The notes under the pieces: model-generated
Database searches by the model: none
What the model was told of the DNA's origin: nothing
What the model saw: the letters and a program-made list of their open reading frames with translations, nothing else
Shown here: piece by piece, positions 56,491 to 64,000 of the stretch
How positions within the stretch are numbered: position 1 is the first letter of the stretch
Layout: each line of letters begins with the position of its first letter
Position numbers and translations under genes: made by a program
Source of the DNA: Candidatus Vallotiella adelgis
GTDB lineage: Bacteria > Pseudomonadota > Gammaproteobacteria > Burkholderiales > Burkholderiaceae
NCBI RefSeq assembly: GCF_020541305.1
Contig: NZ_CP047396.1
Location: 744,001-808,000 of the forward strand
Direction: 5' to 3'
Length of the DNA stretch: 64,000 bases

Positions 56491-56982
56491 TTAGAAACGT
56501 ATATATGATGCGATCATAGCTGGCAAGAATGGTTTTAGTTCTTGTATAGCGCGTTCAGTATAAGGTCGGAATAGTGCATTGCGCCAGAAGCTTTCTCTCG
56601 GCAGCGTGGTGAATGCAGCGACTACTACTAACAGCAATACAAGAAAAATGCCGCGCATCAGCCCAAATAGTATACCTAAAGTACAATCAATGCCGCGCAG
56701 CCCACCGGCCTCAGCAATCCGAGTGATCAGCGCTCTAATTAAGCTAAAAACAACCAGTACAGCTACTATTAAGACCAAGCATGTGATTAAGTACTGTGTG
56801 AGTACGCCGCCAGGCCAGTTTGCTGGTACATAGCATATTAAGACTGGAGCATAGATCGCTGCAACAAGCAGCACGACGATCCATTTAATTAAGCCGTACA
56901 CCTCCGCTAGCAACCCACGCCACATCCCACACAATGTGGACAAGCTAATGACTGTGATTACAAAGTAGTCGAAAATAGTCAT
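56491..56982 (-). CDS. cvpA: CvpA family membrane protein
   Basis: 163 residues with four predicted membrane helices (about 5-25, 28-52, 62-88, 100-125). DYFVITVISLSTLCGMWRGLLAEVY is the family's start. Required for colicin V export in E. coli, but the general role is unclear, perhaps envelope homeostasis. Between the SPOR relic and purF, the standard order. Confidence 0.85.
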   Translation of the reverse strand: MTIFDYFVITVISLSTLCGMWRGLLAEVYGLIKWIVVLLVAAIYAPVLICYVPANWPGGVLTQYLITCLVLIVAVLVVFSLIRALITRIAEAGGLRGIDCTLGILFGLMRGIFLVLLLVVVAAFTTLPRESFWRNALFRPYTERAIQELKPFLPAMIASYIRF

Positions 56983-57037
56983 CGCGAATTTATTACCTTA
57001 CAGCTGTTATCCACTGCAGGAGCTTACTGTCGCTATC

Positions 57038-57571
57038 TTAGATGAAGCCAGTATTACGCACTTTCACCACTACAGCAGCTACCGCCAGCGTGGAAACAAA
57101 TGGTCCGGCGCGTGCCGAGGATCCCATTTCTGCCATCAGACTAGCGCCGACTCTCAACATAGGCTGGTATGCCGAGCGACCTTATTTAGCCTGCCTAATC
57201 TTATGTAGTAGCATCAGTGTTTAGTATATCTAGTTGCACTACATAGTAATTTCTGGCTGATGTATTCAGTGTATCACCAGAGCTCAAGGTGTCGAATTTA
57301 CTGTGTATAGAATCTGAATAGAGACATTATCGATCAAGGGATTTTGATCAGAGTCTAGAATCACTAGCAACGCTACTGCACTTATCAAAACTAGCAAGAT
57401 CGAACGAACTAATCGCCAACGGGCATGCTGTTTTTTGGGCAGCGTTGGATCGAATAGTGCGGCACTTAGATGTGATCGATGCTTGCTATAGTTTGTTCGG
57501 CTCACATAGCGCCACGCGGTAACGCCGGATTGACTTGGGTTGTTTTTTTTGCTGAAGGAGAATAATCCCAT
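57038..57571 (-). pseudogene. SPOR-domain (DedD-like) protein, truncated by stops
   Basis: The N-terminal 95 codons (57284-57571) are open: MGLFSFSKKN, LFDPTLPKKQHARWRL and one membrane helix (LVRSILLVLISAVALLVILD), matching the cytoplasmic and membrane part of the Burkholderia SPOR protein between folC and cvpA. In-frame TGA codons then follow. The C-terminal SPOR domain is still faintly readable in the same frame: ARAGPFVSTLAVAAVVVKVR and NTGF just before a TAA at 57038-57040, corresponding to the RVRAGPF...A...KL motif. SPOR domains bind denuded septal glycan during division. The N-terminal stub may still be made, but cannot reach peptidoglycan. Confidence 0.8.
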
Positions 57572-57627
57572 ATATAGCTTGTAGCAGAGCAGGCAAGCTT
57601 TCCCAGTTTGATTGCTTCTAGTGTAGA

Positions 57628-58974
57628 TTAATGATGCAACATCTTACGATAGGTCATAACACCAGCCACTGTATAAAAACTGCCAAAAACAATAATTCTA
57701 TCATTTTCAGATGCCTGGTCGAGCGCAGCCTGATAGGCAATCTGTGAATTTATGAAACGCCGTATCGGCGCGTTCAAGGATGTAGCGAGATTACTGTGCG
57801 ATACACCAAGCGCTATTAATTTTTGTTCGATTTCGATAGCGCTGGCTGAACGCGACGTAGGTAATTCAGTTATGTACCAATAATTAACTTCTCTCTTTAA
57901 GAGAGTTAGCATGCCGACAATATCTTTGTCGGCCATTGCGCCGAATACCGCATAAGTGCGGGGGAAATACCCCATGTTACCTAAATTTTGTGCCAGAACT
58001 GCGGTTGCGTGAAAGTTATGTGCAACATCCAGCACGATCGCCGGTTTACTAGGAAGCACCTGAAAGCGCCCAGGCAACTTAACATTAGCCAGCCCAAGCC
58101 GGAGATCCAGCGCGCTGACTGGAAGACGCTCGCGTAGCGCCTCGAGCGCGGCGAGCGCCGCTGCAGTATTTAACAACTGATTTGCGCCGCGCAGCGCTGG
58201 ATAGGCAAGCGCTGCACGTTTCGATGTGCGGCCACAGTAGCTCCATTGCTGCGGTAGACTGTTAGTATAACTTTCATAGTAGAAGTCGCGATTGAACAAC
58301 CAGAGATCAGCACTGATTTCCTCGGCATATTTTATTACACTAGCCGGTGGTAGTGGATCGCCGATAATTGCTGGCCTGCCCGAGCGGAAAATGCCCGCCT
58401 TCTCGAAACCAATTTGTTCCCGCGTATTACCAAGATAATGTTGGTGATCCAGATCTATGCTAGTAATCACTGCACAATCAGCATCAATAATATTTATCGC
58501 ATCAAAACGGCCACCAAGACCGACTTCTAGGATGACTACATCGAGCTGTCGGGCTGCAAATAAGCGCATAATCGCTAGCGCCGTAAACTCGAAGTAAGTG
58601 AGCGCAACTGGTTCTGGTAACGAAAACTGTGCAACGTAAATCGCTTCGAAATGAAGTAGTAATTCATCATCTGTTACATTGCAGCCGTCTACTCGAGCGC
58701 GTTCATTGAACTCAAGCAGATGTGGCGATGTGTGGCACCCAACATGATAGCCAGCACGTAGCAGAATTTCCTCTAGGATTGCGCATGTAGATCCCTTGCC
58801 GTTAGTTCCGCCCACCGTGATCACGGGACAGGCGAACTGTAAGCCAAGAATCTCTTTGACTTTCATAATACGAGATAGCTCTATGTCAATGCCAACTGGG
58901 TAGGCATTATCTAGATGTGCTAGCCAATCCTGAAGCGTGATAAACACAGTTATGGTAGCCCTCTCTTGTGTCAA
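57628..58974 (-). CDS. folC: Bifunctional folylpolyglutamate/dihydrofolate synthase
   Basis: Adds glutamate to dihydropteroate and folates. 448 residues. P-loop VGGTNGKGST at 55-63, SPHLLEFNERARVDG, the EVGLGGRFDAIN segment near 150 and LDVAHNFHA (Mur-ligase-type) near 318. The start may lie a few codons inside the annotated one, since family members begin close to LQDWLAHL. Starts 31 bases after accD. Confidence 0.93.
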   Translation of the reverse strand: MTQERATITVFITLQDWLAHLDNAYPVGIDIELSRIMKVKEILGLQFACPVITVGGTNGKGSTCAILEEILLRAGYHVGCHTSPHLLEFNERARVDGCNVTDDELLLHFEAIYVAQFSLPEPVALTYFEFTALAIMRLFAARQLDVVILEVGLGGRFDAINIIDADCAVITSIDLDHQHYLGNTREQIGFEKAGIFRSGRPAIIGDPLPPASVIKYAEEISADLWLFNRDFYYESYTNSLPQQWSYCGRTSKRAALAYPALRGANQLLNTAAALAALEALRERLPVSALDLRLGLANVKLPGRFQVLPSKPAIVLDVAHNFHATAVLAQNLGNMGYFPRTYAVFGAMADKDIVGMLTLLKREVNYWYITELPTSRSASAIEIEQKLIALGVSHSNLATSLNAPIRRFINSQIAYQAALDQASENDRIIVFGSFYTVAGVMTYRKMLHH

Positions 58975-59005
58975 GCGCTGCTGCTTCAGCAGCTACGTTC
59001 GATGT

Positions 59006-59857
59006 CTAGTGCATCAACAGTGCGATTAGCTGGGCAATTTCTTCGCGCATCCTTCGCCGCTCTACGATCATATCAATCGCACCTTTTTTGAGTAGAAATT
59101 CAGAACGCTGAAATCCTTCTGGAAGTTTTTCGCGCACCGTCTGCTCGATCACGCGTGGGCCAGCGAAACCGATCAGCGCATAGGGCTCAGCAATTACCAC
59201 GTCGCCTAGAAAAGCAAAGCTGGCTGACACACCACCCATTGTAGGATCAGTCAGCACTGAGATAAACGGTAGCTTTGCTTGAGAGAGCTTCGTGAGAATC
59301 GCTGTAGTTTTAGCCATTTGCATTAGTGACAGCACACTTTCTTGCATCCGCGCGCCTCCTGATGCAGCAAAACAAATAAATGGAACTCGATGCTCAAGCG
59401 CATTCTTTACCCCACGGACAAAGCGCTCGCCGACAACTGAGCCCATTGATCCGCCCATAAACGCGAACTCAAAGCAGGCGACTACTACCAACGATCCGTG
59501 GATCGCACCGCCTACTACGACTATAGCGTCAGTCTCACCAGACTCGTTCATCGCATCCTTGAGCCGATCTGTATATTTTCGGCCATCCTGGAATTTCAGC
59601 GCATCAACAGCCAAAATCTCTTGGCCGATTTCATATCGGCCCTCCGGATCAAGTAATACATCTAAACGCTCGCGCGCGCTAATCCGCATGTGATGATTAC
59701 ATTTCGGACATACGTACATGTTGGCTCGCACATCATTTCGATAAAGCACCGCTTCGCAATTCAGGCACTTGATCCATAGTCCCTCGGGAATGCTTTTACG
59801 GCTGCGCGGATCTGTTTGCTTAATCTTAGGCGGAAGCAGCTCATCCAGCCAACTCAT
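59006..59857 (-). CDS. accD: Acetyl-CoA carboxylase carboxyltransferase beta subunit
   Basis: Transfers carboxyl from biotin to acetyl-CoA, forming malonyl-CoA for fatty acids. 283 residues; the four-cysteine zinc finger Cys31, Cys34, Cys50, Cys53 and the crotonase-like core ([38 protein letters not shown]) are intact. The alpha subunit is not in the window. 49 bases after trpA. Confidence 0.95.
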   Translation of the reverse strand: MSWLDELLPPKIKQTDPRSRKSIPEGLWIKCLNCEAVLYRNDVRANMYVCPKCNHHMRISARERLDVLLDPEGRYEIGQEILAVDALKFQDGRKYTDRLKDAMNESGETDAIVVVGGAIHGSLVVVACFEFAFMGGSMGSVVGERFVRGVKNALEHRVPFICFAASGGARMQESVLSLMQMAKTTAILTKLSQAKLPFISVLTDPTMGGVSASFAFLGDVVIAEPYALIGFAGPRVIEQTVREKLPEGFQRSEFLLKKGAIDMIVERRRMREEIAQLIALLMH

Positions 59858-59906
59858 GAAAGCATCCTCAATGCGTAGTAGTTTTATCGCGGCATATCAT
59901 CTAGAC

Positions 59907-60710
59907 TTAAGCTACACAGTCTAGCGCGCGCCGCACTTCGGAGACAAATGTCTTGAGCGTATGTACAGCGTCTTGCCCAGGCGTCTGTTCAAGCAGTTGA
60001 ACAATTTGGCTACCGATTACGACTGCGTCGCTAATTTCAGAAATCGCGCGGGCTGTAGAAGCATCGCGAATACCGAATCCGACTCCAATCGGTAGAGAAA
60101 CCTGTGCCTTAATAGCCGGCATTCTATTTGCGATTCTGGAAACGTCGATATTTGCCGAGCCGGTTACACCATTGAGCGATACATAATAGACATAACCACT
60201 TGCCACGCGCCCTACTACAGCCATACGTTCTTCTGTAGAGGTTGGTGCAAGCAAGAAGATAGGATCAATATTATAACTGCGCATCGTATTAGCGAATTCA
60301 GCACTTTCCTCGGGCGGGTAGTCGACCACTAATACGCCATCCACACCAGCCTCATGCGCTGCAGCACCAAAGGCCTCGAGCCCCATCCGCTCAATCGGAT
60401 TTGCGTATCCCATCAGTACTACTGGTGTATCACAGTTGTGATCGCAAAACGCGCGCACATTGTCTAGCACGCACTGCAATGTAATCCCGCGCGCCAGTGC
60501 CCGTTCCGATGAGCGCTGGATCACACGGCCGTCGGCCATTGGGTCCGAGAACGGTACACCAAGCTCAATTATATCAGCGCCACTAGCAGACAATACATGC
60601 ATAAACTCGACAGTACGCGCTGGGTCGGGGTCTCCCGCGGTCATAAATGGAATCAATCCTTTGCGTCGATCGTGGGCTAACGCAGCAAACTTTGCTTTAA
60701 TTCTAGACAT
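59907..60710 (-). CDS. trpA: Tryptophan synthase alpha subunit
   Basis: Cleaves indole-glycerol phosphate to indole, channelled to TrpB. 267 residues; catalytic Glu49 ([11 protein letters not shown]) and Asp60 are present, with [11 protein letters not shown] and the phosphate-binding VGFGI and VVIGSQIV segments. Lies 25 bases after the methyltransferase gene that separates it from trpB. Confidence 0.95.
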   Translation of the reverse strand: MSRIKAKFAALAHDRRKGLIPFMTAGDPDPARTVEFMHVLSASGADIIELGVPFSDPMADGRVIQRSSERALARGITLQCVLDNVRAFCDHNCDTPVVLMGYANPIERMGLEAFGAAAHEAGVDGVLVVDYPPEESAEFANTMRSYNIDPIFLLAPTSTEERMAVVGRVASGYVYYVSLNGVTGSANIDVSRIANRMPAIKAQVSLPIGVGFGIRDASTARAISEISDAVVIGSQIVQLLEQTPGQDAVHTLKTFVSEVRRALDCVA

Positions 60711-60735
60711 ATATTAAATTTTTAGCCGACATAAA

Positions 60736-61599
60736 TTAGCTCATTTTGAGGTCAGATAATCTTCGATGCGCAAGTTCGCAGTATTTAGGATTAATTTCGT
60801 AGCCAACAAAGCGACGCTGACACCGTACGCAAGCCACTGCAGTAGTTCCGCTACCCATAAATGGATCGAGTACCAGCCCGCCCGGTGGGCAACTGGATAG
60901 TACCATACGCTCGATAATCTCTAGTGGTTTTTGCGTCGGATGCGCAATTCGCTCAGCATGCTGTCGATGCAGGCGCGATATAGACCAGACGTCTTTCGGG
61001 TTATAGCCATGTTCGAGCCATTTGCTGCCCTCAAAAATACGTCGTGAACGGGCTTTTTTTGTAACGGGATCATATGGGATCCGCACCGAGTCTAGATTAA
61101 AGTAATAGTCTCGCGATGCCGCAAAAAATCCAACATTGTCGTGAACTGACGTAAACCGACGTGTCGTGCCGCCCATGCTTGGTACGCGTCGATCCCAGAT
61201 TATCTCGTTGATCATTGTAAGGCGGCGCTTTAAAAAATAGAAGATCTCTGGAGCGTATTGCCATGTGCAAAATATATACAGCGAACCACTTTTCTTGAGC
61301 TTTGGAATCACTAACTCAAGCCAGTGAAAAGTCCACAAGATAAAGTCCTGGCCGCTACGCTTATCAGAATTGTTGCCATAGTCTTTGCCTAACCCATATG
61401 GGGGATCAGCTACAATTAGGTCAATAGATTGGTCAGCTACGTTATCTACCTCAGAGAGGAAATCATGATTGCATAACTTAACCCCTATTAGGGTAGCGCG
61501 CTTACCACTAGATGGCTCACCAAGATTATCTTTTAATCTTGCTTGCTCACTTGCGCCATCTTGCGACGCAATTGGTGTCGCAAGATATGCTGTACTCAA
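60736..61599 (-). CDS. Orphan beta-class DNA adenine-type methyltransferase
   Basis: Site-specific DNA N-methyltransferase. Motif order is DPPY (65-68, catalytic motif IV) first and DPFMGSGTT (245-253, S-adenosylmethionine motif I) last, the beta-class arrangement of N6-adenine or N4-cytosine enzymes. [14 protein letters not shown] precedes motif I as usual. 287 residues, intact. No restriction gene is nearby. The same gene occupies the trpB-trpA gap in Burkholderia; I recall that the B. cenocepacia homologue is an orphan enzyme tied to a GTWWAC motif and gene regulation, but cannot verify this here. It overlaps trpB by 4 bases. Confidence 0.85.
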   Translation of the reverse strand: MSTAYLATPIASQDGASEQARLKDNLGEPSSGKRATLIGVKLCNHDFLSEVDNVADQSIDLIVADPPYGLGKDYGNNSDKRSGQDFILWTFHWLELVIPKLKKSGSLYIFCTWQYAPEIFYFLKRRLTMINEIIWDRRVPSMGGTTRRFTSVHDNVGFFAASRDYYFNLDSVRIPYDPVTKKARSRRIFEGSKWLEHGYNPKDVWSISRLHRQHAERIAHPTQKPLEIIERMVLSSCPPGGLVLDPFMGSGTTAVACVRCQRRFVGYEINPKYCELAHRRLSDLKMS

Positions 61600-62789
61600 A
61601 ATGAGATTCCAGTGCGTTCAGCTACCGTATGCATATCTTTGTCGCCACGTCCAGAGAGATTAACTAATAATAGTTTGTCGCACGCTAGGCTTGGTGCAAG
61701 TTTCGCTGCATATGCAAGCGCGTGACTAGACTCGAGCGCAGGAATAATTCCTTCGATGCGGCAGCAGTCATAAAACGACTTCAGCGCTTCATTATCAGTG
61801 ACTCCAACGTACTGTGCTCGGCCGGTATCGTGTAGCCACGCATGTTCTGGCCCGACACCCGGATAGTCTAACCCTGCGGAGATCGAATGGGTATCAATAA
61901 TCTGCCCGTTTTCATCTTGCAGCAAATAAGTTCGATTTCCATGTAATACGCCGGGCGTGCCACCAATCAGCGAGGCGGCATGCCGGCAAGTGTCTATACC
62001 ATCACCGGCTGCCTCTACACCAATCAATTGCACTGCTGTATCAGTGATATATGGATAAAAAATTCCTATTGCATTCGACCCTCCACCTACGCATGCAATT
62101 ACCGCATCAGGATGACGCCTTACTAGTTCGGGCATCTGTACCCGACACTCATCGCCAATCACACGCTGAAAGTCACGTACCATCATCGGATATGGATGGG
62201 GGCCAGCTACGGTGCCGATGATGTAGAACGTATTCTCGATATTTGTGACCCAATCGCGCATTGCTTCATTGAGCGCATCTTTGAGAGTACATGAACCTGA
62301 GTCAACTGATATAACAGTTGCGCCAAGCAGTTTCATCCGATAAACGTTCATGGCTTGACGACGCATATCTTCGGCGCCCATATATACTACGCACTCCATG
62401 CCAAAGCGCGCAGCGATTGTCGCTGTCGCAACGCCGTGCTGACCGGCTCCTGTCTCTGCTATAATGCGTGGCTTGCCCATGCGACGCGCTAGCAAAGCCT
62501 GACCAATTACATTATTGACTTTATGCGCGCCAGTATGATTCAAGTCCTCGCGCTTTAAATAAATCTGCGCACCCCCAAGCAGATTGCTCCAACGCTGTGC
62601 GTGATAAATCGGGGACGGACGACCGACAAAATGTTTTAACTCATGCACATATTCGTCGACGAACGCAGGATCTTGCCGATATCTATCGTACGCGTCACGT
62701 AGCTCAGTAAGCGCGTGCATGAGGGTTTCGGCAACAAATACGCCGCCATAAGGGCCGAAGTGACCGCGTTTATCAGGCAAGTTATACAT
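61596..62789 (-). CDS. trpB: Tryptophan synthase beta subunit
   Basis: PLP enzyme joining indole and serine. 397 residues; PLP lysine Lys90 in [10 protein letters not shown], the [10 protein letters not shown] loop near 115, GGGSNAIG phosphate site and [16 protein letters not shown]. All catalytic residues intact. Coupled to the methyltransferase gene (4-base overlap); 51 bases after trpF. Confidence 0.96.
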   Translation of the reverse strand: MYNLPDKRGHFGPYGGVFVAETLMHALTELRDAYDRYRQDPAFVDEYVHELKHFVGRPSPIYHAQRWSNLLGGAQIYLKREDLNHTGAHKVNNVIGQALLARRMGKPRIIAETGAGQHGVATATIAARFGMECVVYMGAEDMRRQAMNVYRMKLLGATVISVDSGSCTLKDALNEAMRDWVTNIENTFYIIGTVAGPHPYPMMVRDFQRVIGDECRVQMPELVRRHPDAVIACVGGGSNAIGIFYPYITDTAVQLIGVEAAGDGIDTCRHAASLIGGTPGVLHGNRTYLLQDENGQIIDTHSISAGLDYPGVGPEHAWLHDTGRAQYVGVTDNEALKSFYDCCRIEGIIPALESSHALAYAAKLAPSLACDKLLLVNLSGRGDKDMHTVAERTGISF

Positions 62790-62840
62790 TACTATTACTC
62801 TTTTTATATAACGGCTCGTGTTACGCGAACAGACCGTTCA

Positions 62841-63557
62841 CTAAACGCCTGTCGCCTCTATTGCTGTATCTGTGGCCCGGACAGTATCGATAAACGCTGC
62901 CATACGCACATGGTCTTTTACACCCTTTGCACCGGGCACTTCGATGCCGCTAGACACATCTACAGCATATGGATGCATCGAGTAAATAGCATCAGCTACG
63001 TTTTGCGTGTTTAAGCCACCACTCAAAATAGCTTGATTAGCAATATCTGCTGGAATCAGCGACCAATCAAACGCTTTTCCGCCGCCACCATAACTATCCA
63101 CCCATGTATCAAGTACTAATCCCGTAGCATTAGCATAGTGAAACGAGGACTTTACTAAATCAGTTGGCTGAGTATTTGGCCCAACGCGTAGGGCGCGCAG
63201 CCAACGCAGATTTGTGCTCTTAGTTAAAGTAGCGCAACGTAACGGTGTCTCATCACCGTGAAATTGCACCATACTAAGCGGAACAGAATCGAGCACTTGC
63301 TTAAACATTGCATCGTCAGCGTTGACAAATAGCCCTACTATAAGAACGAATGCAGGTACACGGCGCGCTAGCGCAGCAGCACGCTCGATACTAACGCAAC
63401 GAGGGCTAGGTGGATAAAAAACTAGACCAATCGCATCAGCTCCTAGTGCAACAGCATAATCGACGTCTTGCGCAGTAGACAAACCGCATAGCTTCACGCG
63501 CGTATGTCGCACACGAGAGGTAAACGCAGCAGTGCTAGCAGTTATAGGCTTAGTCAC
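62841..63557 (-). CDS. trpF: Phosphoribosylanthranilate isomerase
   Basis: Isomerises phosphoribosylanthranilate in tryptophan synthesis. The open frame runs to 63608, but the family-like start is a GTG at 63557 (VTKPITA), overlapping the truA stop by 8 bases and preceded by GAGG. 239 residues: catalytic Cys in VKLCGLS near 25, QFHGDE near 105, and [10 protein letters not shown] and VDVSSGIE for phosphate binding. The first residues to about 17 are variable in the family. Confidence 0.92.
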   Translation of the reverse strand: MTKPITASTAAFTSRVRHTRVKLCGLSTAQDVDYAVALGADAIGLVFYPPSPRCVSIERAAALARRVPAFVLIVGLFVNADDAMFKQVLDSVPLSMVQFHGDETPLRCATLTKSTNLRWLRALRVGPNTQPTDLVKSSFHYANATGLVLDTWVDSYGGGGKAFDWSLIPADIANQAILSGGLNTQNVADAIYSMHPYAVDVSSGIEVPGAKGVKDHVRMAAFIDTVRATDTAIEATGV

Positions 63558-64000
63558 GATTCCATGCCTCGCTAAACAGTAAAGTAGCAAGATTAGGCGG
63601 CGGCACACCGAAGTTATTGGGATAGCTTACTCGAGCTAGATATAGGCCATCCGGCATGAATGTTGGTGCCGCATGCTTGCGCTCTCGAGCAGCTAGTACT
63701 TCAGCCATCCAATAAGCCGCATGCTTGCGCCGACCAACCGACACTAAACAACCCATGATGTTGCGCACCATTCGCTGAAGAAATGCATTCGCACGAAAAT
63801 GCAAATGCACAAACGGCTTATTTTCGACAATATCTATCGCATATAAATGCTTAACAGGCGTCTTTGACTGGCAATGAGATGCACGAAACGATGAAAAATC
63901 ATACTCACCAATTAAATATTCTGCGGCCTCGCGCATGCCCTCAATGTCCAGGGCTGTATGCACCCACCCGGCGCGATTCGCAAGCATTGGCAATCGTATC
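63550..64000 (-). CDS. truA: tRNA pseudouridine synthase A (5' end outside the window)
   Basis: Makes pseudouridine at tRNA positions 38-40. The C-terminal about 150 residues are seen; the frame continues unbroken through the window edge at 64000, so the apparent start at 63993 is not real. Motifs: [21 protein letters not shown] and [14 protein letters not shown]. First gene of the truA-trpF-trpB-trpA-accD block in Burkholderia order. Confidence 0.9.
   Translation of the reverse strand, partial: IRLPMLANRAGWVHTALDIEGMREAAEYLIGEYDFSSFRASHCQSKTPVKHLYAIDIVENKPFVHLHFRANAFLQRMVRNIMGCLVSVGRRKHAAYWMAEVLAARERKHAAPTFMPDGLYLARVSYPNNFGVPPPNLATLLFSEAWNRD

Overview
The window looks like part of the chromosome of a host-restricted, genome-reduced bacterium of the Burkholderia lineage (Betaproteobacteria). 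The evidence is gene order: truA-trpF-trpB-DNA methylase-trpA-accD-folC-SPOR protein-cvpA-purF, tolQRAB-pal-cpoB, iscRSUA-hscBA-fdx-iscX and lolC-lolD all follow the Burkholderia arrangement, and the encoded proteins read as Burkholderia-type. Coding sequences sit between unusually long, AT-richer spacers that hold decayed copies of the genes expected there (lpdA, iscX, ybgC, nrdR, a SPOR protein). No insertion sequence, prophage, CRISPR array or rRNA was recognised. An insect endosymbiont such as 'Candidatus Vallotia' is a reasonable guess at identity, but that is inference.

Layout. 0-6 kb: slyD, a 59-residue lipoprotein with its own terminator, dapA, trpS and an M50 protease. 6-8.3 kb: a 2.3 kb spacer. 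8.3-13 kb: ftsB, eno, kdsA, pyrG. 13.8 kb: a lone ThiE-like domain. 15.2-23.4 kb: lolD and lolC (apparently starting with CTG), then divergently an RpfE-like protein, recJ, prfB with its programmed frameshift, and lysS. 23.8-29.6 kb: the ISC iron-sulfur operon, with a likely IscR site upstream and an iscX relic at its end. 31.6-37.5 kb: aceE, aceF and a ruined lpdA. 39.3-43.3 kb: folD, prlC and a rhodanese. 43.9-45.1 kb: tRNA-Arg and tRNA-Pro. 45.6-47.2 kb: three small envelope genes, the first flanked by a perfect 124-bp inverted repeat. 47.7-54.5 kb: an nrdR relic, glyA, a ybgC relic, the Tol-Pal genes with a shortened tolA and truncated cpoB, then tRNA-Lys. 54.9-64 kb: purF through truA.

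Retained functions are core metabolism (glycolysis, pyruvate dehydrogenase E1/E2, CTP, purine, folate and one-carbon synthesis, lysine and tryptophan branches, fatty-acid initiation), Fe-S assembly, translation, and an unusually complete envelope set (Kdo synthesis, lipoprotein export, Tol-Pal, FtsB). What is being lost is regulatory or accessory: nrdR, ybgC, iscX, SPOR and TPR domains, and the local E3 subunit of pyruvate dehydrogenase. All assignments were made by reading the sequence; no database search was run.
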